DNA from: Nocardia sp.
GTDB taxonomy: Bacteria; Actinomycetota; Actinomycetes; Mycobacteriales; Mycobacteriaceae
Reading direction: 5' to 3'
Assembly (NCBI RefSeq): GCF_025465275.1
Contig: NZ_JAODNK010000211.1
Span: 1-50,174, forward strand
Length of the DNA: 50,174 bases
Below are positions 42,718 to 50,174 of the stretch, piece by piece. The notes under the pieces are model-generated. The model did not search any database, was not told the DNA's origin, and was given only the letters and a program-made list of their open reading frames with translations. Every line of letters starts with the position of its first letter. The stretch's first letter is position 1. The position numbers and the translations under genes are program-made.

Positions 42718-45700
42718 CGGTGATGCGGCGTTTCCTACGCCCGGCGCGAATGGTGAAGGGGCCCAAGGCACCTGCGGTGACCGAGCTACGACTGCAGCCC
42801 CCGACCGAGCTGCCCAAGCCGGTTCCCGCTTCGCGGCTGAAAATGATCATGCCGGTGGTGATGTTCGCGGGCATGGCCGGGATGATGGTGCTGATGTTCC
42901 GAAGCGGGTCGGTTTCACCGACCATGCTGTTTTTTCCGGTGATGATGCTGGTCTCGGTGTTCAGCATGGTGGGCGGGGCTTTCGGCGGTGCGGGTGCCGC
43001 GGCGCTCAACGAGGAGCGCAAAGACTATCTGCGCAGCATCTCCGAGAACCGCAAAACCGTGCACAAGTCGGAAAACGAGCTCCACGCCTACCTTCGGCAC
43101 ACCCACCCCGGTCCCGCGGAACTCGCGAGATTGGTTGGTGGCAAACGGATGTGGGAGGTGCAGGTCGCCAGCCAGCAATTTCTGCGGGTAAGGGTGGGCC
43201 GGGGCCGGATCGCGAACCAGGTGCGGGTCATAGTGCCGGAGGCGGCGCCGCTTTCGGATCTGGACCCCGTGGGTGTGGTCGAACTGACGCGGTTCGCGAA
43301 GGCATATTCGACTGTCGGCGGCATGCCGGTAGCGATCAATCTGCTGTCGGCGCCGCTGGTGGGTCTCGACGGTCCCGCTGACGTGGTGGCAGGTCTGGTG
43401 CGGGCGATGATCGCCGAGGTGGCGGTCCTGCATGGGTCCGATCAGGTCGCGGTCGCAGCAGTCGTGACGGATCCCGATGCACCGCAATGGAATTGGCTGA
43501 AATGGTTGCCGCACACGCAGCATCCCAGCGATACCGATGCAATTGGGACCAGCCGGATGGTGTACCGCACCGTTGCCGAATTGCGAACCAAGCTGCTCGC
43601 GGGGCTCAACCGCGGACCCTTCTCACCCAACAATCAGCCGACACTGGATCGCAAGCACTACATCCTCATAGTCGATGTCGACGGACCGGCCAGCGACCGG
43701 GATATTTCCGGCGTCGACGGCTGCACCTGGTTGCGGCTGGGTCATATGGAGCAGAACCTGCCACGGGAATTACGGTTCATCGTCGATAGCGATCTTTCTC
43801 TGTCCGAGATCACCCAGCGTGGAACGAGACGGGTCGGGGTCGCGGATGACATGTCGGTCCCGGCGATCACAGCGTTGGCGCGCAGTATTTCCCCATACCG
43901 CCTCTCCAGTGTGGTCGAGGTGGTAGCGGCCGAACAGGCCGGAGGCGTCTCGTGGGCAGAGATGCTGCGCATCCCTGATGCCGGCGCTGTACGTGTGGAC
44001 CGCCAGTGGCGGCCGCTGCGTGATGTGGACCGGACACGGCTCAATATTCCGTTCGGACACGACCCGGCCGGCGGTGTGGTGTATCTCGACATCAAGGAGT
44101 CCGCTGAAGAGGGGATGGGTCCGCACGGTATGTGCATCGGGGCCACCGGATCCGGGAAGTCGGAATTCCTCCGGACGCTGGTGCTCTCGGCCGTGGCGAC
44201 GCACGCGCCGGACTATTTGAATCTGCTGCTCGTCGACTTCAAGGGCGGTGCCACGTTCCTGGGGTTCGACCGACTGTCGCACGTCACGGCCGTGGTCACC
44301 AATATGGAGGAAGAGGCCGATCTGGTCAGCCGCATGGAAGATGTGATCAGCGGCGAAATGGCGCGGCGGCAACGGATTTTGCGCGATGCCGGCAACTTCG
44401 CCAGCGTCGCAGACTACGAGCGAGCTCGTGAACAGGGCGCGAGGTTCGAGCCGTTGCCGACGCTGCTGATCATCCTCGACGAGTTCGCCGAACTGCTCGA
44501 GCAGTACTCGAACTTCGCCAAGCTGTTCGTTGCTGTCGGGCGCTTGGGCCGGTCGCTGCGCATACACTTGCTCCTGGCCTCGCAGAAGGTGCCGACCAGC
44601 CGAATGGGCGAACTGGAGGCGCACCTTTCGTACCGAATTGCGTTGCGTACCAACCAAACCAGTGATTCCCGCGATGCTATCGGGACCGCCGATGCCTACC
44701 ATCTGCCGAAGAAGCCGGGATCCGGATACTTGCGTGTAGGATCCGGCGAATTGCAGCGGTTCCAGGCAAGTTACGTTGGATCTTCGTATGTCGCACCGGC
44801 GCAGGTGTCAGCCCTGGGCGCGGCACGGGCGCGTCGTGCCGGAGGGGGATACCGCCCACCGCAAGAGTTCACGGCCGCTCCGGTCGCCGATATGCGGCCG
44901 GTGGAGGTCTCCGAGCCCGATCCGGTGGTTTCCGATACTCCGGAGACCGAACCGGTAAGCGTGATGGAGACGGTGCTACAGCAACTGGCGGGGCACGGCA
45001 AACCGGCGCACCGGATGTGGTTGCCACCGTTGAACACCCCTACAACACTCGATCAGCTGATACCCGGGGTGACACCCGGTGCGTTGCAGGTGCCGCTGGC
45101 GATCATCGACAAGCCGCGCCAGCAACGTCAGGACGTCTGGTCGGTGGATCTGTCCGGGGCGGGTGGCCACGTCGCGGTGGTAGGCGGACCGCAGTCGGGG
45201 AAATCGACAGCGTTGCAGACCCTGGTTCTGGCTGCGGCAATGACTCACACCCCTGAGCAGTTGCAGTTCTACTGTCTCGACTTTTCCGGAGGCCTGTCGG
45301 GATTGCGGGACCTCGCTCATGTGGGATCGGTGGCGGCGGCCCGCGAGGTTGACCGGATCCGGCGCACATTCGCATTGGTCACCAATCTCATTGCGCATCG
45401 CCAAGTCTTGTTCTCCGAGTTGGGTATCGATGGCATGCGAGAGTTCCGGCGGCGGCGCAGTTCACCGCGCGAGTCCGCTGAGCTGACGGCGCGGGGGGAT
45501 CGGCACGGCGATGTGTTTCTGGTAGTCGATGGGTGGGACCTCGGGTTTGCGGTCACCGGGCCGTTTTTCGACGAATACCTGCCTGTCGTGGAGTCGATTG
45601 CGCTGCAGGGGCTGAACTATGGGGTACATCTGGTGATCAGCAGTTCCCGATGGGCCCCGATACGGTCGGCGATCAAAGATCTCCTGCAAACCCGCGTCGA

Positions 45701-46706
45701 GATGCGACTGGGCGACCTCACCGATACGGTCTTCACCGCGCACCGGAGTGTGGTCACCGCGATTCCGGCGAATCGTCCAGGCCGTTGCGTATCGACCGAA
45801 GCGCTGCACATGTTGGTGTCGTTGCCTCGAATCGATGGGGTTCGCGATGCGGAGACGGCCGGTGTGGGGCTCGCGGCAGCGATCGATGAGGTCAACCGCT
45901 CATTCTCCGGTCGCAATGCGCCAGAGGTGAAGCTGCTACCTGACCGGATCGGTCTCGACGAGATCCGCATCGGCCGAGACCAGCCGACGACTCTGGCGCA
46001 ACGCCTGGTTGTCCCATTCGGTATTCGCGAATCCGACCTCAGCCCCGCCATGATGAATTTCGGAGTCTCTACCCACATGATCGTGCTCGGTTCTTCCGGA
46101 TGCGGTAAGTCGACGGTGCTGGCATCCTTGCTGGAATCCATTCGCCGTCAGTTCGACAAGGATCAGGCCCGTGTACTGCTGATCGACTATCGGCGCCGTC
46201 ATCTGGACGCCGTGCCCGCCGATATGTTGATCGGTTATCTGACGAGCGAGCGCGACGTAGCCGAGGGATTACCGTCGTTCGTGGACAAGATGCGCAGCCG
46301 CCGCGCGCCGATGGGTGTCACATCGCAACAGCTCAAGCAGCGCTCGTGGTGGACGGGCCCGGAGATCTTTGTGGTTATCGATGACTATCACATGGTGGTC
46401 CAGCGCAGCATGATGAGCCCTCTGGAACCGTTGAAGGATGTCATTGTCGATGCGCGTGACACCGGATTACACATCATCGCCGCGCGGAACATCGCCCAGG
46501 CCGACAGCGCACTGTATGACAACGTCCTCGGGCAGATGAAGAATCTGAACTCGTCGGGTCTGATCATGGATGGGTCGAGATCGGATGGGATGCTCCTGGG
46601 TGATGTGAAACCGACCAAACAACCGGTCGGGCGGGGGATTTTCATCGAGCCAATGATTTCGCGCCGCGATTTGGTTCAGGCGGCTTTGCTGCCGTCTCAG
46701 GACTGA
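42714..46706 (+). CDS. eccC: EccC, three-domain FtsK/SpoIIIE-type ESX motor ATPase
   Basis: A single 1330-residue chain. Two membrane helices (about 45-63 and 69-87) precede a DUF domain and three ATPase domains. Walker A motifs: GATGSGKS (476-483), GGPQSGKS (824-831) and GSSGCGKS (from 1126). Walker B segments: LLIILDEFAELL in domain 1, VFLVVDGWD in domain 2 and EIFVVIDDYH in domain 3, so only domain 1 has the classical DE pair. EccC recognises the export signals of Esx and PE/PPE substrates and drives transport. In ESX-1 it is split into Ca and Cb; here it is fused, as in ESX-3 and ESX-5. Confidence 0.95.
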   Translation: MTVMRRFLRPARMVKGPKAPAVTELRLQPPTELPKPVPASRLKMIMPVVMFAGMAGMMVLMFRSGSVSPTMLFFPVMMLVSVFSMVGGAFGGAGAAALNEERKDYLRSISENRKTVHKSENELHAYLRHTHPGPAELARLVGGKRMWEVQVASQQFLRVRVGRGRIANQVRVIVPEAAPLSDLDPVGVVELTRFAKAYSTVGGMPVAINLLSAPLVGLDGPADVVAGLVRAMIAEVAVLHGSDQVAVAAVVTDPDAPQWNWLKWLPHTQHPSDTDAIGTSRMVYRTVAELRTKLLAGLNRGPFSPNNQPTLDRKHYILIVDVDGPASDRDISGVDGCTWLRLGHMEQNLPRELRFIVDSDLSLSEITQRGTRRVGVADDMSVPAITALARSISPYRLSSVVEVVAAEQAGGVSWAEMLRIPDAGAVRVDRQWRPLRDVDRTRLNIPFGHDPAGGVVYLDIKESAEEGMGPHGMCIGATGSGKSEFLRTLVLSAVATHAPDYLNLLLVDFKGGATFLGFDRLSHVTAVVTNMEEEADLVSRMEDVISGEMARRQRILRDAGNFASVADYERAREQGARFEPLPTLLIILDEFAELLEQYSNFAKLFVAVGRLGRSLRIHLLLASQKVPTSRMGELEAHLSYRIALRTNQTSDSRDAIGTADAYHLPKKPGSGYLRVGSGELQRFQASYVGSSYVAPAQVSALGAARARRAGGGYRPPQEFTAAPVADMRPVEVSEPDPVVSDTPETEPVSVMETVLQQLAGHGKPAHRMWLPPLNTPTTLDQLIPGVTPGALQVPLAIIDKPRQQRQDVWSVDLSGAGGHVAVVGGPQSGKSTALQTLVLAAAMTHTPEQLQFYCLDFSGGLSGLRDLAHVGSVAAAREVDRIRRTFALVTNLIAHRQVLFSELGIDGMREFRRRRSSPRESAELTARGDRHGDVFLVVDGWDLGFAVTGPFFDEYLPVVESIALQGLNYGVHLVISSSRWAPIRSAIKDLLQTRVEMRLGDLTDTVFTAHRSVVTAIPANRPGRCVSTEALHMLVSLPRIDGVRDAETAGVGLAAAIDEVNRSFSGRNAPEVKLLPDRIGLDEIRIGRDQPTTLAQRLVVPFGIRESDLSPAMMNFGVSTHMIVLGSSGCGKSTVLASLLESIRRQFDKDQARVLLIDYRRRHLDAVPADMLIGYLTSERDVAEGLPSFVDKMRSRRAPMGVTSQQLKQRSWWTGPEIFVVIDDYHMVVQRSMMSPLEPLKDVIVDARDTGLHIIAARNIAQADSALYDNVLGQMKNLNSSGLIMDGSRSDGMLLGDVKPTKQPVGRGIFIEPMISRRDLVQAALLPSQD

Positions 46707-46726
46707 TGGACGACGATCAACGGGTA

Positions 46727-46742
46727 CCCCCAGTGCTGGGAA
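46727..46742 (+). promoter_or_regulatory. palindromic element, copy G
   Basis: CCCCCA-GTGC-TGGGAA lies 60 bases before the PE gene, in the short gap after eccC. TAACCT directly after it could be a -10. It suggests that the PE/PPE/Esx genes have their own promoter. Confidence 0.55.
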
Positions 46743-46801
46743 TAACCTAGCGTTTCTCGTGTAGCGCTCACATCGAGCGTGCTCTTGGGAGGAGACGATC
46801 C

Positions 46802-47119
46802 ATGGCCCTCGATATCATCCCAGATCAGCTTCCGGGTGTCAGTGCGAATCAGACTGCGAACGCGGCAAGTCTGGCGTCGGTGACAGGCTCCTGCGGGGCT
46901 CGATCTGTTCCTGTCCCGGCGGCCGCGGATCTGGTGAGCGCTACTGCCTCAATGGCATTCGGGTTCTATTCGATACCCTATTACATGAGTACATCGGTCG
47001 GGATCGATTATCTGACCGAAGGTGCACAGGTGCTTTGCCCTATCAGTGCGACCTATCTGACCGCAGATATGCTTGGGGGTGCCGAAGTCGGCTCCCGAGC
47101 TGCCAGTGTCCTGGCGTAA
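46802..47119 (+). CDS. PE-family protein
   Basis: A 105-residue protein with GGGAGGAG before its ATG. It has the length and helical hairpin of a PE domain, with VPVPAAADLVSATAS matching the central turn (usually VVPPAADEVSA) and the export signal YxxxD at Tyr85-Asp89 (YLTAD). The N-terminus lacks the usual Pro-Glu and starts MALDIIPDQLPG. It precedes the PPE gene, its likely partner, by 11 bases. PE/PPE dimers are exported after binding EspG, which is encoded 2.1 kb downstream. Confidence 0.75.
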   Translation: MALDIIPDQLPGVSANQTANAASLASVTGSCGARSVPVPAAADLVSATASMAFGFYSIPYYMSTSVGIDYLTEGAQVLCPISATYLTADMLGGAEVGSRAASVLA

Positions 47120-47130
47120 AGGAATTTGTC

Positions 47131-48477
47131 ATGCCTGCGCCGCTGTCGTCGCTGGAGTTGGCGTTCGATCTAGGGCTCTCCGAATTGGCCAAGCGGACCA
47201 GTCTCCTGGCCAATGTTGTCGAATTTGTGACGTTCATCGCCACCCCACCGGAGGCGAATGCTGCTTCGGTTCTGAACGGACCGGGAATGGCGCCGATGCT
47301 GCAGACCGCGGTTGCCTACGCTTCCATGGCCGGGGCGCTTGGGACCGCAGCCGATAATTTGGATGGGTCGACGACAGTCTTATCGGCCGCATGGCCGAGT
47401 GGGATACAACCGCAGGAAAGGTTCCGTCTCCATGCCGGCTGGCTTCGTGAACAAGCCGCTGTCGCCGCTCAAGCCGCCAAAGCGGCGGAGGAGGCGGCCA
47501 GTGCCTATCAGGCCGCACAGGCGAGCATGGTCGAGATATCCGCCGAATTGATCGTGAATCATGTGACACAGGCCGCGCTCCTTGCGACGAACATGGGTCA
47601 GAATGCGATACCCCTGGCTCTCAACGAGGCCCACTACGGGGCCCTCTGGGCGCGGGCCGCCAGCACCATGATGATCTATGCTGGCGCGACTTCTACGGCC
47701 CTGCAGTCGATTTCGTCACCACAGCCTGCCCCTTCCATTACCAGTCCGGGGGGCGCGGCCCAGTCGCTGCCGGCGGTGCTGGCCGACCTGGCGCGTTCGG
47801 GCGGTGCGACTACGTCGGTTGTGCCAGTGGGAAATCCGATCGGTGGAGCGATGACGGGGGTGGCTACACCGATGCCGGCTGCGCCCACATCAGCTCCGGC
47901 GCCTCTACCGACTTCCGGACCCACCTCGGTGGCTCAACCCGGCTCTCAGTTGCCGAGCACGGGCGCTGTGGATCCCGGTTCGCAGACCGAACCCCAAGCG
48001 GCGCAGGGTCCTTCCGATCAGCAGGCTCCTGCGGACGCGGGTGCCAATGAGTCCAGTGACGGGCAGGGGAGTCACCAGGGCTTCTTCGGAACCTCGCCGT
48101 CCTCGTCGACTCTGGCGGGATTGAATGGCGGCGTCGGTAGCTCGGTTGCCCTGGGCATGAGTCGTGGCGGGCTGGCATCGGTGTCTGGTGCCTCGAACGG
48201 GTTCCGAATGCCGGCGAATTGGGCGCGACGGCCGGGCGGAGTGTTCGGGGCAGCAGCCGGCGAGCCCGAGCCTGCTCCTGTGGTCCGTGGGCCGGCGAGC
48301 GGTACCAGTGCACCGGATATGTTGCGGCGCCGTCGGAACGGCGACAACAAACGGCCGTCGAAGGTTTACGTCCCGGGCGCGCCGGAAGAGATCCCCACAT
48401 TCGAAAGTCAGCCCGTCATCGGTGTCATCGAATACGAGGACGCTGAAAGCTATGAAACTTCCTCGGCGAATATCTGA
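47131..48477 (+). CDS. PPE-family protein
   Basis: A 448-residue protein. The PPE domain runs from VTFIATPPEANAASVLNGPG (about residue 33) to GATSTALQSI, with conserved QNAIPLALNEAHYGALWA. The tail is Pro/Ser/Gly-rich. The family normally begins 5-10 residues before PPE, but here the ATG at 47131, with AAAGGAA before it, adds 32 residues; the GTG at 47227 would give the usual N-terminus but has no ribosome binding site. The protein pairs with the adjacent PE protein and should be bound by the EspG at 49236. Confidence 0.88.
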   Translation: MPAPLSSLELAFDLGLSELAKRTSLLANVVEFVTFIATPPEANAASVLNGPGMAPMLQTAVAYASMAGALGTAADNLDGSTTVLSAAWPSGIQPQERFRLHAGWLREQAAVAAQAAKAAEEAASAYQAAQASMVEISAELIVNHVTQAALLATNMGQNAIPLALNEAHYGALWARAASTMMIYAGATSTALQSISSPQPAPSITSPGGAAQSLPAVLADLARSGGATTSVVPVGNPIGGAMTGVATPMPAAPTSAPAPLPTSGPTSVAQPGSQLPSTGAVDPGSQTEPQAAQGPSDQQAPADAGANESSDGQGSHQGFFGTSPSSSTLAGLNGGVGSSVALGMSRGGLASVSGASNGFRMPANWARRPGGVFGAAAGEPEPAPVVRGPASGTSAPDMLRRRRNGDNKRPSKVYVPGAPEEIPTFESQPVIGVIEYEDAESYETSSANI

Positions 48478-48509
48478 GGCCGAGAAGGATCCAATGAAAG
48501 GAATCGGAA

Positions 48510-48887
48510 ATGGCATCGACGCCGATCACTAAGGTTGATACTGTATTTATGCAGACAACCGCAGGAAATATAGACACACACCTCACTGAAATCAGGACAC
48601 ACCTGACAAGGTTGTCGACGTTGAAGGCTGAGTTCAACGGCGCCGTACGCGGAAGTACGGGTAACGCGATCCAGGGTTCCTTTGAAAAAGCCGAATTGGC
48701 GGGAAATAATGTAGCCACGAAATTGGAGGACATTTTGAATAGCCTCAAAAGGGCTGGTATCCAATACGATTCCACCGCGGCGGAAGCCCGTGGGCGACTT
48801 GCGGCAGACAATGCCGATTCGGCATCTAGCCTGCAAGGCCTGCGCGGTGTCGAGCAGGGGCTCGTTGATAACCATAGCTGGCAGTAG
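48510..48887 (+). CDS. EsxB/CFP-10-like WXG100 protein, atypical motifs
   Basis: A 125-residue helical-hairpin protein. The stretch AVRGSTGNAIQGSFEKA and RAGIQYDSTAAEARGRLA aligns well with CFP-10 (QWRGAAGTAAQAA and RQAGVQYSRADEEQQ). Two hallmarks are changed: the W of WxG is Val46, and the YxxxD signal has Ala90 at the Asp position after Tyr86, with a Glu two residues later. GGAA precedes the ATG. It should pair with the next Esx-like protein and be exported through EccC. The codon use is lower in GC than that of the neighbours. Confidence 0.75.
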   Translation: MASTPITKVDTVFMQTTAGNIDTHLTEIRTHLTRLSTLKAEFNGAVRGSTGNAIQGSFEKAELAGNNVATKLEDILNSLKRAGIQYDSTAAEARGRLAADNADSASSLQGLRGVEQGLVDNHSWQ

Positions 48888-48920
48888 TCAATTCTATATT
48901 TAAATCGAAGGGGTCAGATA

Positions 48921-49223
48921 ATGGATTCGCAGATTCACAACGACTATCCGATGGTTGCCGACCTTGGTAAGCAAACATATGCAGTTACGATATCGATGAC
49001 CGATGAGGCCGGGGTTATTAAGAATTTGAAGCAGTCTATCGTCGAAACGATGGTGGGCAGTGGTGTAAGTGGCTTCGATGATGTGCAATCCCATTGGGAA
49101 GGCATGATATCGAACTATGTTCAAAGCATCGACTCTCTCAACAGGAACATCTACACCGTTTGCGGACCGGATGGCTGGGTGCAGGAAGGCGATAACGCTG
49201 TGGCTGGCCTCTTTAGGATCTAG
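48921..49223 (+). CDS. EsxA-like WXG100 protein
   Basis: A 100-residue protein with the WxG turn at Trp59-Gly61 (HWEGMISNYVQSIDSLN) between two helices. It is the likely partner of the upstream Esx protein, with which it shares an operon at 33 bases. The WxG lies further from the N-terminus than in ESAT-6 (about residue 43), because the first helix is preceded by about 15 extra residues. No clear YxxxD is present, as is normal for the EsxA-like partner. The ribosome binding site is weak (AAGGGG). Confidence 0.7.
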   Translation: MDSQIHNDYPMVADLGKQTYAVTISMTDEAGVIKNLKQSIVETMVGSGVSGFDDVQSHWEGMISNYVQSIDSLNRNIYTVCGPDGWVQEGDNAVAGLFRI

Positions 49224-49235
49224 TAGGGCTGATCG

Positions 49236-50063
49236 GTGGTTTGCACTCCCGTATCGGTCGACCTGAACGTCGATGCCGCCCTGTTGCTCCTGCGACTGGT
49301 CGGCATCGACTCGTATCCGCTGGTGCTTGCGCTGATGCCGAACATCTTTCTGGTTGCAGACCAGGGGCGGGTCGACGCCGTCGTTGCGGAACAACTCACC
49401 CAACTGGGTGTCCTCGACGATGGGAGGGTGCACCCGACCATAGAACACTGGCTTCGGTGCTTGTACAGGCCCGATGTCGAGATGGCTGCGCGCGTTGTCG
49501 ACACCAGGGCAGACGGCATACCGGAGACGATGCTGCGGATGGCGCTTGTGCGTTGCGGAGATGACCATGTACTCGCTTTGCGCTGCGACGACGAGGTCGT
49601 CATTCAGTCGGTGCATCAGGAAGACAACCAGTTGAATGCCGTCGGCGCCGCGTTGAAGGTGGCGCTCGGCTCTTGCCCTCCAGCGCGATTCGAGCCGATG
49701 ACCGCGACACTGGAGCAGTTTACCGAGGTGCCCTCAGAAGAGGACGAAAGGCGAAGGGCGCTCACGGAATTGGGTGCGACCTCCCGGACGGTGGCAGTGC
49801 TGTGCCGGGCGTTGGGCGAGATCACACGCAGGGCTGAAGTGGTGATTATCGAGCATCACGACGGTGCCACCGCGAACCCGGAACTCGGCTTGGTCGTGCT
49901 CGACACGAGCGCGGGACGCATCGTCGTGACACCGCGGCTCGGGATGGACGGCGAGGTGCGGTCGACCTATGCGCCAGGTGACGACAGCGCACTGCGCGCA
50001 GGTGTGCAAGCACTGGTCGAGTTGTTGCCCGGCCGGAGCTGGTTCGGTCCGACCCGGAACTGA
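49236..50063 (+). CDS. espG: EspG-like PE/PPE chaperone
   Basis: A 275-residue soluble protein with the EspG layout: an N-terminal beta-rich half (to about 130), a central helical linker, and a second half ending GRIVVTPRLGMDGEVRSTYAPGDDSALRAGVQALVELLPG, which is characteristic of the family (R-x-x-x-x-P and a terminal helix L-x-x-L-L). EspG binds the tip of PPE proteins in the cytosol and keeps PE/PPE pairs soluble until export. It begins with GTG 13 bases after the Esx pair. Its presence confirms that this is a PE/PPE-handling ESX type. Confidence 0.85.
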   Translation: MVCTPVSVDLNVDAALLLLRLVGIDSYPLVLALMPNIFLVADQGRVDAVVAEQLTQLGVLDDGRVHPTIEHWLRCLYRPDVEMAARVVDTRADGIPETMLRMALVRCGDDHVLALRCDDEVVIQSVHQEDNQLNAVGAALKVALGSCPPARFEPMTATLEQFTEVPSEEDERRRALTELGATSRTVAVLCRALGEITRRAEVVIIEHHDGATANPELGLVVLDTSAGRIVVTPRLGMDGEVRSTYAPGDDSALRAGVQALVELLPGRSWFGPTRN

Positions 50064-50094
50064 TTGTTCCGCAGGAATTTCGAGAGGATGAGAA

Positions 50095-50174
50095 ATGGAT
50101 GCAGCACCGAGCGAATCCGGGGCGTCCGACCGGGCTCGGGGCTACGACGCCTTCTTCGATCCGGTCGGCCGGTC
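50095..50174 (+). CDS. 5' end of a further gene of the ESX operon, cut by the window edge
   Basis: An ATG at 50095, after GAGAGGATGAG, opens a frame that is still open at the right edge (MDAAPSESGASDRARG, then YDAFFDPVG). In ESX loci eccD usually follows espG, but 26 residues are too few to identify it, and the start does not match a known EccD start. Confidence 0.45.
   Translation, partial: MDAAPSESGASDRARGYDAFFDPVGR

Noticed and set aside
1..50174. CRISPR arrays, rRNA and tRNA genes
   Set aside because: No regularly spaced identical repeats, no rRNA-like stretches and no complete cloverleaf were seen on reading both strands.

Overview
The window looks like DNA from a high-GC mycolic-acid actinobacterium, most likely Nocardia or a close relative. 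This rests on PE, PPE, EspG, EccA, EccB and EccC proteins, a WhiB-like protein, a DUF5593-like protein and a YezG/YrhB-type protein, and on GTG and TTG starts. No rRNA, tRNA or CRISPR array was seen. The species is inferred from remembered family resemblance only.

Layout. Bases 1-3400 have no recognisable gene, lower GC and an iteron-like inverted and direct repeat cluster (1283-1372). At 3463-5819 lie two overlapping tyrosine-recombinase-like genes that both lack key catalytic residues. Bases 5.9-9 kb hold a membrane protein, a small secreted protein and an intact IS630-type transposase. Bases 9.1-16.4 kb hold an immunity-like protein, a MiaB-derived reading frame without its Fe-S cysteines, a MerR regulator, a WhiB-like regulator, a ROK protein and a DUF5593-like protein.

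From 16.4 to 25.9 kb runs a tightly overlapping conjugation (type IV secretion) operon: TcpC/VirB8-like, small VirB2-like, TcpE-like, VirB4 ATPase, VirB6/TrbL-like and two NlpC/P60-type wall proteins. From 26.2 to 37.7 kb lies a set of probable type VII (ESX) substrates and helpers: two EspC-like proteins with YxxxD signals, an EspB/PE-like protein, EspL-like and EspH-like proteins, and large proline-rich proteins sharing a C-terminal domain. This part carries the scars of cassette duplication. A third NlpC/P60 enzyme and a terminator follow, then the ESX core: EccA, EccB, a three-ATPase EccC, PE, PPE, two WXG100-like proteins, EspG and the start of one more gene at the right edge.

A joint T4SS plus T7SS is the arrangement known from mycobacterial pRAW-type conjugative plasmids, so the window is probably part of a conjugative plasmid or integrated element. 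EccD, EccE, MycP, a relaxase and a coupling protein are not in view. The strongest new observation is a palindromic element, CCCA-N4-TGGGAA, in front of eight transcription units, including the T4SS operon, the ESX substrate units, an NlpC/P60 gene, eccA and the PE/PPE operon. It suggests that both secretion machines are controlled as one regulon.
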